Source of the DNA: CAZNSX01 sp964575845
Lineage (GTDB): Bacteria; UBA8248; CAZNSX01
DNA length: 64,000 bases
Direction of reading: 5' to 3'
NCBI GenBank assembly: GCA_964575845.1
Contig: CAZNSX010000001.1
Location: 868,001 to 932,000, forward strand
Notes under the pieces: model-generated
The model's input: only the letters and a program-made list of their open reading frames with translations
Database searches by the model: none
What the model was told of the DNA's origin: nothing
Made by a program: the position numbers and the translations under genes
Shown here: one piece after another, positions 16,361 to 24,319 of the stretch
Position numbering within the stretch: the stretch's first letter is position 1
Layout: each line of letters starts with the position of its first letter

Positions 16361-17878
16361 TCAGCCGGTTAACCTGAACTTCCTGACTAGATTATATAAT
16401 TGAGTACGGCTGACGGCCAACTCGCGGGCCGCTTTGGCGAAATTTCCATTGTTGACCTTAATGGCCCTTTGAATAACCTCCTTTTCAATCTTCTCTCTCG
16501 CTTCGCGCAGCGTAGCCGGTGAAGAAGATTCTATGGCCTCAAGGCCCAGGTCCGCTGGCGTGATCCATTCCCCCTCCGCCATGACGACGGCTCGCCGTAC
16601 CCTATTCAGGAGTTCCCTGACATTTCCGGGCCACGAATACGCCAGAATGGCCTCCAGCGCTCTCCTGTTGAACCCCTTGATGGTATGTTGGAATTCTTTT
16701 ACATATCGTTGTAAAAAGGTTTGCGCGATAAGAATTGCATCCTCTCCCCGATCCCGGAGAGGAGGAAGCTCAATGACGAGAACCGCCAGGCGGAAGTAGA
16801 GGTCCGAGCGGAAATCTCCTTTAACTACAGCGAGTTCCAGGTCTTTATTTGTGGCGGCGATGATGCGCACGTCCGCCGAGATGGTCTTTGTCCCTCCGAC
16901 ACGCTCAAATTGATAAGTCTCCAAGAATCGGAGCAACTTCACCTGCATAAGGGGCGGGAGTTCGCCTATTTCGTCCAAGAAGAGCGTCCCTCCTTGGGCC
17001 CGCTCGATCTTCCCCTTCTTCAAATCATAGGCCCCTGTGAACGAGCCCCGCTCGTGGCCGAATAACTCCGACTCCAGGAGAGTCTCGGGAATTGCAGAAC
17101 AGTTGATCGGCACGAACTCTCCCTTGCGCCGGTCGCTCCTCTCGTGTATGGCCTGGGCAAGAAGTTCTTTTCCCGTCCCGGTTTCCCCCACAAGAAGAAC
17201 AGGTGTATCGATCGACGCAAACTTCTTCATGCTCGATAATAGCCGCCTCATCTTTTCTGAGGTGCCTACGATTTCAACGTCCCCGCCCTCTTCCGGAGAC
17301 ACAGTGCTGTCCCATCGACCCGGGTCTGAGAGGAGACTCTGAAGTTCATACCTGTAGACGGACTGAATTATTTTCTGGCTGAGACGGCCGATAGTATGGA
17401 ATAGATTCACATCCCTTTCGGTTGGCTTCCTCTCCTCGAGGCTGGCTCTAAGGCAGAGGGTTTTTTTCCTGTCATCCGAAAAGAGCGGAAACACCAGGAC
17501 ACCTTTCCGGCCGACTTCGTGGAGAGAATGCCGCACACTCGCTGTGATGGGGTCGGAATGGATGTCTTCTATTTGAATAAATTCCTGGTTGTTAACCGCC
17601 AATTCGAGTTCAGGGTAACGGCTGAGTTGAAGCACCGAAAGCAGAGGAGCCTCCTTGCCGTCAATCAGAAGGCGCCCCGACCCTTCAATCGGGTCTATAT
17701 GGAGGAGGCTAATCTCGGTCCCTTCCATCAAACCAGCAATTTTTTCGCTCACAGCGACTAGAATTTCCCGCATGTTTGGCTGGGATGAAAGGTGCAGAAT
17801 TGTTTCGATGACGGATCCGAGGTCTTCCTTTCCCAGAGCCGCTTCGGGAGCAGGATTGTTCTGTGCTTTGAACGTCAT
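16361..17878 (-). CDS. GAF-domain sigma54-dependent activator
   Basis: Start ATG 17878 is preceded by GGAG at six bases; an in-frame GTG at 17890 is the alternative. The 505-residue protein has a GAF-type sensor domain (about 20-180), an AAA+ activator domain (about 200-430; GETGTGKE; Walker B GTLFLDEIGEL) and a Fis-type HTH (NNGNFAKAARELAVSRTQLYNL). The sigma54-contact loop reads GSFTGA, an Ala-to-Ser change that other activators tolerate. The layout is that of NorR/FhlA-like regulators, which sense small molecules or metals directly through GAF, without phosphorylation. No conserved metal-binding Cys set is evident in the GAF part, so the ligand is unknown. A possible extended -10 (TGGTATACA on the minus strand, ending 18044) lies upstream. 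Confidence 0.88.
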   Translation of the reverse strand: MTFKAQNNPAPEAALGKEDLGSVIETILHLSSQPNMREILVAVSEKIAGLMEGTEISLLHIDPIEGSGRLLIDGKEAPLLSVLQLSRYPELELAVNNQEFIQIEDIHSDPITASVRHSLHEVGRKGVLVFPLFSDDRKKTLCLRASLEERKPTERDVNLFHTIGRLSQKIIQSVYRYELQSLLSDPGRWDSTVSPEEGGDVEIVGTSEKMRRLLSSMKKFASIDTPVLLVGETGTGKELLAQAIHERSDRRKGEFVPINCSAIPETLLESELFGHERGSFTGAYDLKKGKIERAQGGTLFLDEIGELPPLMQVKLLRFLETYQFERVGGTKTISADVRIIAATNKDLELAVVKGDFRSDLYFRLAVLVIELPPLRDRGEDAILIAQTFLQRYVKEFQHTIKGFNRRALEAILAYSWPGNVRELLNRVRRAVVMAEGEWITPADLGLEAIESSSPATLREAREKIEKEVIQRAIKVNNGNFAKAARELAVSRTQLYNLVRKFRLTG

Positions 17879-18256
17879 AAGGGTCTCCACTTTCGTTATG
17901 GGTCAGTGGGGTCAGTTCCGTAGATTCCTTAGAAGGGATAGGATCAACCAGCCTAAACTTCATGGTCCGGATGTTCTTGGCGCTTTCAGGTCAGAGCGGC
18001 TTTCCCGCTCACTCTCTCCGGTGTCACTAAATTTGACTCAAGATGTATACCAAAGTTGACAGGCGCGGGGTCCAGAGGGTCCAATTTTTAGTAAACCATT
18101 GTATTTATTTACATTATGTCCATTGAATCAAACGTGAGGGAGTCGCGCTCCATTGAATCCACTGGGTGCAGGTGGGGGGAAATCCCCGGGCTTATGCGGA
18201 CAAAAATATCGAATGTTTTTGTAACTTTTTGAAAATAGTGGCGTTATGTAACAAAA

Positions 18257-18289
18257 GGTGAAATCCCCCCTATCTGGGGGGAATTCACC
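18257..18289 (-). terminator. long hairpin, second terminator after the RTX gene
   Basis: A stem of GGTGAA/TTCACC and TCCCCCC/GGGGGGA with one A-A mismatch and a TATCT loop gives about 13 base pairs. On the minus strand it is followed by TTTTGTTA. It lies downstream of the RTX gene and upstream of the GAF regulator gene, insulating the two. Confidence 0.6.
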
Positions 18290-18430
18290 TCACCTAAGAG
18301 GGTGGCATACTCTTTAAGGGAATCGGTTGAGAGAAGCCGTTCTCAAACGGTGAGAGGCCAATAGGCTCAGACGCTCGGGGTCCGCCTTGGCGAACTCGAC
18401 ACGTCAGCGCAATGCCCTTTCGACATTAAG

Positions 18431-18463
18431 CAAAAATTAAAGGGGGGGCCGATGCCCCCCCTT
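18431..18463 (-). terminator. rho-independent terminator of the RTX gene
   Basis: The stem AAGGGGGGGC/GCCCCCCCTT with a short loop is followed on the minus strand by TTTAATTTTTG. It starts 30 bases after the stop of the RTX gene. Confidence 0.8.
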
Positions 18464-18493
18464 GGCTGGCGTGAGCCGCTCAGCTCATCCTTC

Positions 18494-20029
18494 TTATGGC
18501 AATTCGCAACCGAGGACGTTCTCGCCGTTCTCGCAGGTGTCCGCCCCCCAACCGCCGGAGATGTTGTCGATTCCGTCTCCGCCGTCAATCGTATCGTCGC
18601 CCGAGCCGCCGGTGAGGTTGTCGTCGCCCGAGCCGCCGGTAATATCGTCATTTCCGCCGCCGCCAAAGATGTTGTCGTTTCCGGCCTCGCCGTCTAGAGA
18701 ATCATTGCCGGAGTCGCCTTTGATGTTGTCATGACCCTCGCCGCCGAGGACACGGTCATCTCCTGGGCCGGAGGAGATGTTGTCATTTCCTTCCCCGCCG
18801 AGGATCAGATCGTTGCCGCGGCCTCCGTAGACGTTGTCGTTCCCTTCGCCGGCGTCGATGCAGTCGTTCCCGCCTCGGCCGAAAATATTATCGTTTCCAC
18901 CGAGTCCGCAGATGATGTCATCACCTCCTGTGCCGAACAGGTTGTCGGGGCCATCCGTTCCGACGATGGCGCCAGCAGCACTGCAATCGCAAGGCGGCGA
19001 AAACACGGCAATACCCCAGGGGTCCACCAACAAGCCGCCCGAGGAGATGAGTGTCTTGGCACCACTGGCCGGATTCACCCTGATGACACTCCCCGGCCCA
19101 AACCAGTTAGAATCAGCCACAACGAGGTTGCCCGCAAGATCGAAAGCCAAATCATAGGGATCTTGGAAAGGGTACGTACTGGAGAGGATGGTCTGAACAC
19201 CAGTGCCCGCTGCCACCTTGATGATGCCATTGATCCAATATATCTCGCTTACAAAGATATTACCCGTGGCATCATCAATGACTATCCCGCTATACCAAGT
19301 GTTGAAGGCGCCCGAAGAAATGACTGTCTGAGCACCGTTGGTGGGATTTACCTTGACGACGGAAAGATACCCGGACCCCGTTGTGCTGGTCACATAAAGA
19401 TTGCCAGCCGCATCGATTGTCACATCACTAGGATAGTTAAAGGAGCCACCCGAAGAGATGACTGTCTGAGCACCGGTAGTTCGATGGACCTTGATGATGC
19501 CACCGAGGCCACCATATTGTTGATCGGCCACGATGATGTTCCCGGCAGCATCAATCGCTATGCCCATGGGTCTAACGAACAAGTCGTCCGAGGAGATGAG
19601 TGTCTGGGCACCATCGGCCGGGTTCACCTTGATAATTTCCGCGGGCCCAACCGACGGGCTGTCCAGCACGATGATGTTGCCGGAAGCATCAATGGCTACA
19701 CCCACGGGAGCGTCTAACAAACCGCCCGAAGAGATAATGGTCTGGGTGCCCGTGCCCGGGTCCACCTTCATTATGCGCCCGCCAGGCAGCGAAGCGTCGA
19801 CAGGGCCGCCAAAGGCGCCGTTAACGTCAGCCACGACGAGATCACCGGGCGCCAGAGTTACGGCCAGGACCGAAGGGACAAAGGCAAGACACAGAAGCGA
19901 GGCGATGATTAACCCGATAACTTGGCTTAAACCAATCCTCTTCCTGAGTCTATGCCCTGCGGTGGCGAACACAGCGGGAATGATTGTCCCTCCAGATAGC
20001 GCTTTAGTCATTTTGCTCATGAGCTTCAT
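18494..20029 (-). CDS. secreted beta-propeller protein with C-terminal RTX calcium-binding repeats
   Basis: AAGGAGG stands five bases before ATG 20029. The 511-residue product has an extended N-terminus, then a hydrophobic segment (about 36-55, IGLIIASLLCLAFVPSVLA) acting as signal peptide. Residues about 60-345 form repeats of about 45 residues, each with GVAIDASGNIIVxD and KVNPxxGAQTxISSGG, a streptogramin lyase/SMP-30-like propeller. Residues about 350-500 carry about 15 nonapeptides of the type GGxGxDxIx, which fold into a calcium-binding beta-roll. Three or more Cys near the roll ends may form disulfides. RTX ends often direct type I secretion, but the protein ends ENVLGCELP without the usual acidic-hydrophobic signal, and no TolC/HlyBD genes are near. 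The role may be extracellular adhesion or scaffold. It is monocistronic. Confidence 0.85.
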   Translation of the reverse strand: MKLMSKMTKALSGGTIIPAVFATAGHRLRKRIGLSQVIGLIIASLLCLAFVPSVLAVTLAPGDLVVADVNGAFGGPVDASLPGGRIMKVDPGTGTQTIISSGGLLDAPVGVAIDASGNIIVLDSPSVGPAEIIKVNPADGAQTLISSDDLFVRPMGIAIDAAGNIIVADQQYGGLGGIIKVHRTTGAQTVISSGGSFNYPSDVTIDAAGNLYVTSTTGSGYLSVVKVNPTNGAQTVISSGAFNTWYSGIVIDDATGNIFVSEIYWINGIIKVAAGTGVQTILSSTYPFQDPYDLAFDLAGNLVVADSNWFGPGSVIRVNPASGAKTLISSGGLLVDPWGIAVFSPPCDCSAAGAIVGTDGPDNLFGTGGDDIICGLGGNDNIFGRGGNDCIDAGEGNDNVYGGRGNDLILGGEGNDNISSGPGDDRVLGGEGHDNIKGDSGNDSLDGEAGNDNIFGGGGNDDITGGSGDDNLTGGSGDDTIDGGDGIDNISGGWGADTCENGENVLGCELP

Positions 20030-20646
20030 GACATCCTCCTTTCCCCTTTTTTGACCAATGGCAGATAAGAGGCCGTGTCGGAACCTCTATCCATAGCCAT
20101 GCGGTAGATGAGCGAATGCCCCTTCCCCGACCCCAGGGTTCTTCCCCCGCCTAGCTTCTATGCCCCCCCTCCCCTCGCTCTCAAAAAGAAAGCCCCGAGG
20201 CATAGACCTCACGCCTGAACGGGAATGACCCGTGAATTCTCCCTCCAGACGGTAGCGTCACTGCTTTTGGTCTTCTAAGCCTGGGGAGAAAAGCCGCCGC
20301 CTAGCCAGTCTGCCGGCTGTGAAGGATAGCATTCATTCTTATTGTTACGCAATTCACGTTCCAAAGTATCGGCTCATTTTTTAATGCTTTTAAATCAAAT
20401 AGTTGGAAAGACAACCGCCTCCTCCCCAGGCAGAGGGGATGTAAACTTCACCATGCGGTCTCCCGGGCCTCATCGGGAAAACCTAAAATTATCAAAGAGA
20501 TAGGGGTGCCGGGAATGAAGACAGAAATATTTGAAAACTGGACAAAAGGCATCCCGGGAGACACCTCTTCGTCCTTTCGAACGATTTGCAGGGGGGTGAT
20601 AGAAGAAACTAATCCTGGAATTGAAGGGCGTTCAGGCGACGAGCCC
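20030..20646. other. 617-base gap: structured leader of the RTX gene
   Basis: On the minus strand, 150-200 bases before the RTX start, a hairpin ACGGG/CCCGT (20219-20233) is followed by a second hairpin with a GAGG/CCTC core (20197-20210) and then TTTCTTTTT. This resembles an attenuator or transcription-terminating leader. I did not recognise a known riboswitch class in it. The right part (20340-20640) is A/T richer and has no supported gene; a plus-strand frame starting at 20506 runs into fdhD antisense and looks spurious. Confidence 0.3.
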
Positions 20647-21408
20647 TCAGGGCCGGAGTCTCTCCCGGTGGCAGTAGACCCTCATGCGGGAACCTGCGGC
20701 CCTCCCCACAAGGGTTATGCCCTCCCTTTCGGCGATCTCCAGCGCAAGGTCCGAGGGGATGCTGAGACTTGCCACTATGGGCACCCCCGCCCTGGCCCCT
20801 TTGAGGATCATCTCAGAAGTGATGCGGCCGGTGGAGGTGATGATGGAGCGGCTGAAATCGGCCCCGGCCTCAAGGCCCATTCCAATGACTTTATCCACCG
20901 CGTTATGGCGACCTACATCCTCGGCGACGAACCTGACTCCTTGCCCGTCGGCAAGGCCGGCGCAGTGGATTCCGCCCCTCTCCTTGTAGAGCAGAGATCG
21001 GTCGAGCATATCCCTCACAAGAAGCCGGAGCTTTCCCGCCGAGAGGGTTAGGTCGCTCTCCACAGGAGGGAGGATCTCGGTGAGGACTTCTCCCAAAATG
21101 GAGCCTCCCCCACAGCCAGATGTGAGCACCTGGCTCAAGCCTCCCCTCTCCTCCCAGAGGTCCCGGTCTGTCCTGGCAACAATCTTCCTCAAGTCGTCAC
21201 AAACCGCCAGGCTCCCAATCTCCTGGAGCCCCTCGATGAGCCCCTGCGTGAAGAGCCAGCCCAGGGCGAGGGCCTTCAGGTCTGTGGGAGTGCATAGGAG
21301 GGTCGCTTTGTGGCCGTTTATGGATAGCTCAACCGGCACCTCCTGACTCACCTCCAGGGCCGGAGCGCTTATCCCGGTGCTCTCTTCGCTTTGCCCAGAG
21401 CCTCTCAT
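20647..21408 (-). CDS. fdhD: formate dehydrogenase accessory sulfurtransferase FdhD
   Basis: The 253-residue protein matches FdhD along its length: VELSINGHKATLLCTPTDLKALALGWL near the N-terminus, TSGCGGGS (Cys99), then GGIHCAGLADG, EDVGRHNAVDKVIG, STGRITSEMILK and PIVASLSIPSDLALEIAE. FdhD transfers sulfur from IscS to the molybdenum/tungsten cofactor of formate dehydrogenases. The loop that holds the CxxC pair in E. coli FdhD keeps only the first Cys here (CGGG). It is monocistronic; no formate dehydrogenase lies beside it, but a molybdopterin oxidoreductase of that superfamily is at 33607. The gene points into the RTX gene leader. Confidence 0.93.
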   Translation of the reverse strand: MRGSGQSEESTGISAPALEVSQEVPVELSINGHKATLLCTPTDLKALALGWLFTQGLIEGLQEIGSLAVCDDLRKIVARTDRDLWEERGGLSQVLTSGCGGGSILGEVLTEILPPVESDLTLSAGKLRLLVRDMLDRSLLYKERGGIHCAGLADGQGVRFVAEDVGRHNAVDKVIGMGLEAGADFSRSIITSTGRITSEMILKGARAGVPIVASLSIPSDLALEIAEREGITLVGRAAGSRMRVYCHRERLRP

Positions 21409-21919
21409 CGAAGGCCCCCTTCTCTTAGGGCTCGTGCCTCAAGACCCCTATGTCCTGAGTCAGTGAAATCCCCTGACCTAGATTCCCCATCTCAAGGGCC
21501 GAGCCGCAGTTTGGTTCGGTCAACGGAGAAGAAGAAACAGTCAAAATTTTTATTCTCCCACGATTTATCCAGGGAATCCAACCTACAAATTAAAAAATGT
21601 CGCGTATGAGGTCAAGAATAAAAACCAATTCAAAAACTTCCGCGTCGCTCACCGGCTGAGCCCTCGTGCCCCTTGAGTTTCCTTTGCGGCGCCGAACCCG
21701 GAGTTGCGAAGACCTTCAAGAGAGTGCCCGACCCTCAGTTGAATACGCGGCCTAAGCGCCGGACGTCCTCCTCGCTCGTGGTGGCCACCCTGATGGATGA
21801 GGGCCGGTGGGGAGAGGATGGGCTGCTATTATCAAGTTCAATGAAGCTGTGGGAGCCAAGCGACAACGCTCCTTGGCTCAGGGAAAGGGGGCGGGCTGGT
21901 CGCCCCTCGGTTTAAAGCT
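21409..21919. other. 511-base gap with no supported gene
   Basis: No frame with coding character was found. The right end carries the hairpin described at 21886-21911. The middle (21530-21640) is A/T rich and could hold the promoter of fdhD. Confidence 0.3.
21886..21911 (-). terminator. possible terminator of the cysteine hydrolase gene
   Basis: On the minus strand GAGGGGCG pairs with CGCCCCC around ACCAGCC and is followed by TTTCCC. It lies 9-35 bases after the stop at 21920. The U-run is short. Confidence 0.45.
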
Positions 21920-22654
21920 TCAGGCCATTGCCCCCGCCCTTTCGGCAGCACCGAGTTTCTGGGCAAACTCCCCCACGCTCAGCACCCACCCGAGACAGCG
22001 CGCCACGTTCTGAAGCCCGAAGATGTGGAGGTCATCCCCGTACATGCTCGCCACGCAGTCGCTGATGACGATCACGCGGAAGTCTTTGTTGAAAGCCGTG
22101 AAGGCTGTGTTGAGCACGCAGGTGTTGGTATTTATACCCACGAGCACCACCGTCTCCACTCCCAGGGTTCTGAGCAGTGCCTCAAGGTCTGTTCCCTGGA
22201 AGCAGTCGAGCCTCTTCTTGTTGTTGATGATGTAATCGCCCTCCTGGTAGAGGCCGGGGATGATCTCCGTCTGAATGCTCCCCTCTATATTGTGGTCGTC
22301 CACCGTGCTCCTGCGGTCGGGTGTAAGCCGGTCCTCCTCGCGGCAGAGTTCATGCAGCGCCCGCCAGAAGGGGACCACCATCCCCTCGGCACCAAGGCCG
22401 GGTAGCTTCCTCTGAATCAAGATCATGTGGATTATGGGCGTGCCACTGGAGCGGGCTGTCTCAAGGAGCTTCTCCGTGGCGGCGATGACCCGCTTGCAGT
22501 CCTCGGGTTTTGCCGGCATTGTGGCAACTTCCGGGTCGAGGTGGCCGCGATGCATATCTATCGTGACCACGGCCGTCCGGGTGGGGTCGAGAACGAGCCC
22601 AGCCTTCAGCTTCTCGATCATTGGCGAGCGGTCAACGATCTGAACTTGCGTCAT
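21920..22654 (-). CDS. isochorismatase-family cysteine hydrolase
   Basis: The 244-residue protein has the catalytic residues of the cysteine hydrolase fold: Asp33 in VTIDMHRGHLD, a Lys at 146-147 in NNKKRLDCF and nucleophile Cys179 in GINTNTCVLNT, with the cis-peptide region VLVGINTN before it. Relatives hydrolyse amides or ethers (nicotinamide, N-carbamoylsarcosine, ureidoacrylate, isochorismate). The substrate cannot be read from the sequence. It is divergent from the aldo/keto reductase genes. RBS GAGGAGAAGG precedes ATG 22654. Confidence 0.85.
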   Translation of the reverse strand: MTQVQIVDRSPMIEKLKAGLVLDPTRTAVVTIDMHRGHLDPEVATMPAKPEDCKRVIAATEKLLETARSSGTPIIHMILIQRKLPGLGAEGMVVPFWRALHELCREEDRLTPDRRSTVDDHNIEGSIQTEIIPGLYQEGDYIINNKKRLDCFQGTDLEALLRTLGVETVVLVGINTNTCVLNTAFTAFNKDFRVIVISDCVASMYGDDLHIFGLQNVARCLGWVLSVGEFAQKLGAAERAGAMA

Positions 22655-22942
22655 GATACCTTCTCCTCTCTTATGGGCCGAGACGGAGGGCTATCGCGGA
22701 GATCCTCATGCCCCCGCTTGACGCCCTCCCCTACTCGGGACAGCGAGCTTCTCGAAATTGTCCGGGGCAATCTAATCTAGCATAAACCCTTCGGCAGGTG
22801 GATATCATATAGCCGGATACTCTTGATTGCAATTCTTGAGTTCGACATATTCTGAACGGCCCTACCCTATCATTAAGGGGCTCTGACAACCGAACGCTCC
22901 GCAATCTCTCTCTGAATTCATCTTTTCTCTCTCCAACCCTTC

Positions 22943-22951
22943 TGCTAGTAT
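22943..22951 (+). promoter_or_regulatory. extended -10 promoter of aldo/keto reductase 1
   Basis: TGCTAGTAT carries the TGn extension and a TAGTAT -10 box, 66 bases before ATG 23017. The surrounding CCTTCTGCTAGTATT is repeated before the second reductase gene at 24244-24256, showing that the promoter was copied with the gene. The rest of 22655-23016 shows nothing I can name. Confidence 0.45.
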
Positions 22952-23016
22952 TAAGTTTCAGTCGGGCGATGGTTTCGCCACTTTCATATCACCCAAGCTG
23001 AAGGGGGAAAGCTGCC

Positions 23017-23970
23017 ATGCAATATCGCACCCTCGGCCGGACCGGTCTGCGGGTTTCAGAGGTGGGCCTGGGTACCATGGTTCATGCCGGGCACTTCGGC
23101 CCCATGCGCGATGAGGAATCCATCGCGGCCATCGAGACAGCTCTGGAGTTGGGCGTCAACTTCATCGATACTTCCTCTTCTTACGGCATGGGTTACAGCG
23201 AGGAACTTCTCGGCCGAGTGCTCGAGGGGCGGTGGCAAGACCTCATCCTCGCCACCAAAGGGGGAACGAAGGGGTACAGCCCGTTACCAGTGAAGGATTT
23301 CTCCCCTGAATTTCTCTCCCACTCTCTGGAGGGGAGCCTCCGCCGCCTCAGGAAAGATGTCATCGACCTCTACCAGCTCCATAACCCCAAGGTGGACATC
23401 ATCAGGAAGGGTGAGGCGCTTGAGCTTCTCGAGAGGAGAAAGGAGGAGGGGAAGATTCGCTTCTTCGGCGTTTCCGTCAGCACGGAGGAGGAGGCCCTGG
23501 CGGTGCTTGAGGATGGCAGAAGCGATACCATCCAGATTGAATACAACATCATCCTTCAGTGGCCTGAGGGTAAGGTCTTCCCGCTGGCCCAGGAGAAAAA
23601 TGTCGGGATCATCGCAAGGGTCCCCTTGAGGCGGGGATTCCTTTCGGGAAAATTTACACCCGGTACTTCTTTCCCTGAAGGGGATGTCCGCGCGCGCCAG
23701 TTTCCCGGAGAGGCCCTGGCGGAGGAGCTCTCCATGGTGGAGAAGCTCGGCTTTCTCGTGAAGGGTCCGGTCACCTCCCTGGCCCAGGCCGCCCTGAAAT
23801 TCTGCCTGAGCCATCCGGCCGTGGCCACCGTTATCCCAGGTATGAGAAACCCGCAGCAGGCGAGAGATGACATCGCTGCGAGCGGCGAGCCGCTTCCAGA
23901 GGAAGACCTTGTCCGGCTCAGGGAGCTATATAAGAGGGATTTCAGCTCCCTTCACCTAAAGGCACTCTGA
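23017..23970 (+). CDS. aldo/keto reductase (copy 1)
   Basis: The 317-residue protein is a full-length (alpha/beta)8 NADPH-dependent aldo/keto reductase. The tetrad is visible: Asp in NFIDTSSSYG, Tyr in the same segment, Lys in LATKGG and His in LYQLHNPK. The NADP-binding end has ARVPLRRGFLSGKF and ATVIPGMRNPQQARDDIAA. It is about 85% identical in its N-terminal part to the gene 350 bases downstream. Relatives reduce aldehydes, ketones or hydroxy-quinones. GGGGGAAAG precedes the ATG. Neighbours (hydrolases, OYE flavoenzyme, CoA ligase) suggest degradation or detoxification of an organic compound. Confidence 0.9.
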   Translation: MQYRTLGRTGLRVSEVGLGTMVHAGHFGPMRDEESIAAIETALELGVNFIDTSSSYGMGYSEELLGRVLEGRWQDLILATKGGTKGYSPLPVKDFSPEFLSHSLEGSLRRLRKDVIDLYQLHNPKVDIIRKGEALELLERRKEEGKIRFFGVSVSTEEEALAVLEDGRSDTIQIEYNIILQWPEGKVFPLAQEKNVGIIARVPLRRGFLSGKFTPGTSFPEGDVRARQFPGEALAEELSMVEKLGFLVKGPVTSLAQAALKFCLSHPAVATVIPGMRNPQQARDDIAASGEPLPEEDLVRLRELYKRDFSSLHLKAL

Positions 23971-24127
23971 AAGAGCACTCACGAAGAAGAGCCTTAGCCC
24001 ATGAAGGCCCCGCATCCTTCTTGCTGAGAGGGCAAGTGGTTAACCTCAAAATGTGCCCCAGGATTGAGCCTAAGGAAGGGACTCGTTCCCTTCGCCGGGT
24101 CTTCTCCCCTCAGGTCAAACGCCTCAC

Positions 24128-24211
24128 TTAAACCTGAGGCTCCCAGATTCCCTTAAAAACCTCCATTATCTCCATGGTGTTTCCGCCGGGGTCCTTGAAA
24201 TAGTCGGCCTC
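24128..24211 (-). pseudogene. C-terminal fragment of a VOC/glyoxalase-fold gene
   Basis: Minus-strand translation gives SEADYFKDPGGNTMEIMEVF and ends 8 codons later at TAA 24128. F-x-D-P-x-G-N-x-x-E-I is the signature C-terminal strand of vicinal oxygen chelate proteins. The fragment ends abruptly at its 5' side where the segment shared with the first reductase promoter starts, so the duplication probably cut it. The rest of 23971-24240 has no gene. Confidence 0.55.
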
Positions 24212-24246
24212 TGATAATCAATTCTCTTTTTTCCATCCAGCCCTTC

Positions 24247-24255
24247 TGCTAGTAT
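24247..24255 (+). promoter_or_regulatory. extended -10 promoter of aldo/keto reductase 2
   Basis: TGCTAGTAT again, with the same CCCTTCTGC context as the copy at 22943-22951, 65 bases before ATG 24320. Conservation of this block in otherwise diverged spacers supports function. Confidence 0.45.
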
Positions 24256-24319
24256 TGACCTCTAATCGGGCGGGAGCTTTGCCAGCTTCATATGGCTCAA
24301 GCTAAGGGGGGACTCTCTC

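Noticed and set aside
18526..18990. CRISPR or tandem-repeat array suggested by regular 27-base periodicity
   Set aside because: The repeats encode GGxGxDxxx nonapeptides of the RTX protein and vary at synonymous sites.
18731..19717. 328-codon plus-strand frame with repeats
   Set aside because: It mirrors the repeats of the propeller/RTX gene on the other strand; the minus-strand protein has signal peptide and known repeats.
20506..21051. 181-codon plus-strand reading frame beginning MPGMKTEIFENW
   Set aside because: Most of it is antisense to fdhD and has no family features; only the first 45 codons are free and they have weak support.
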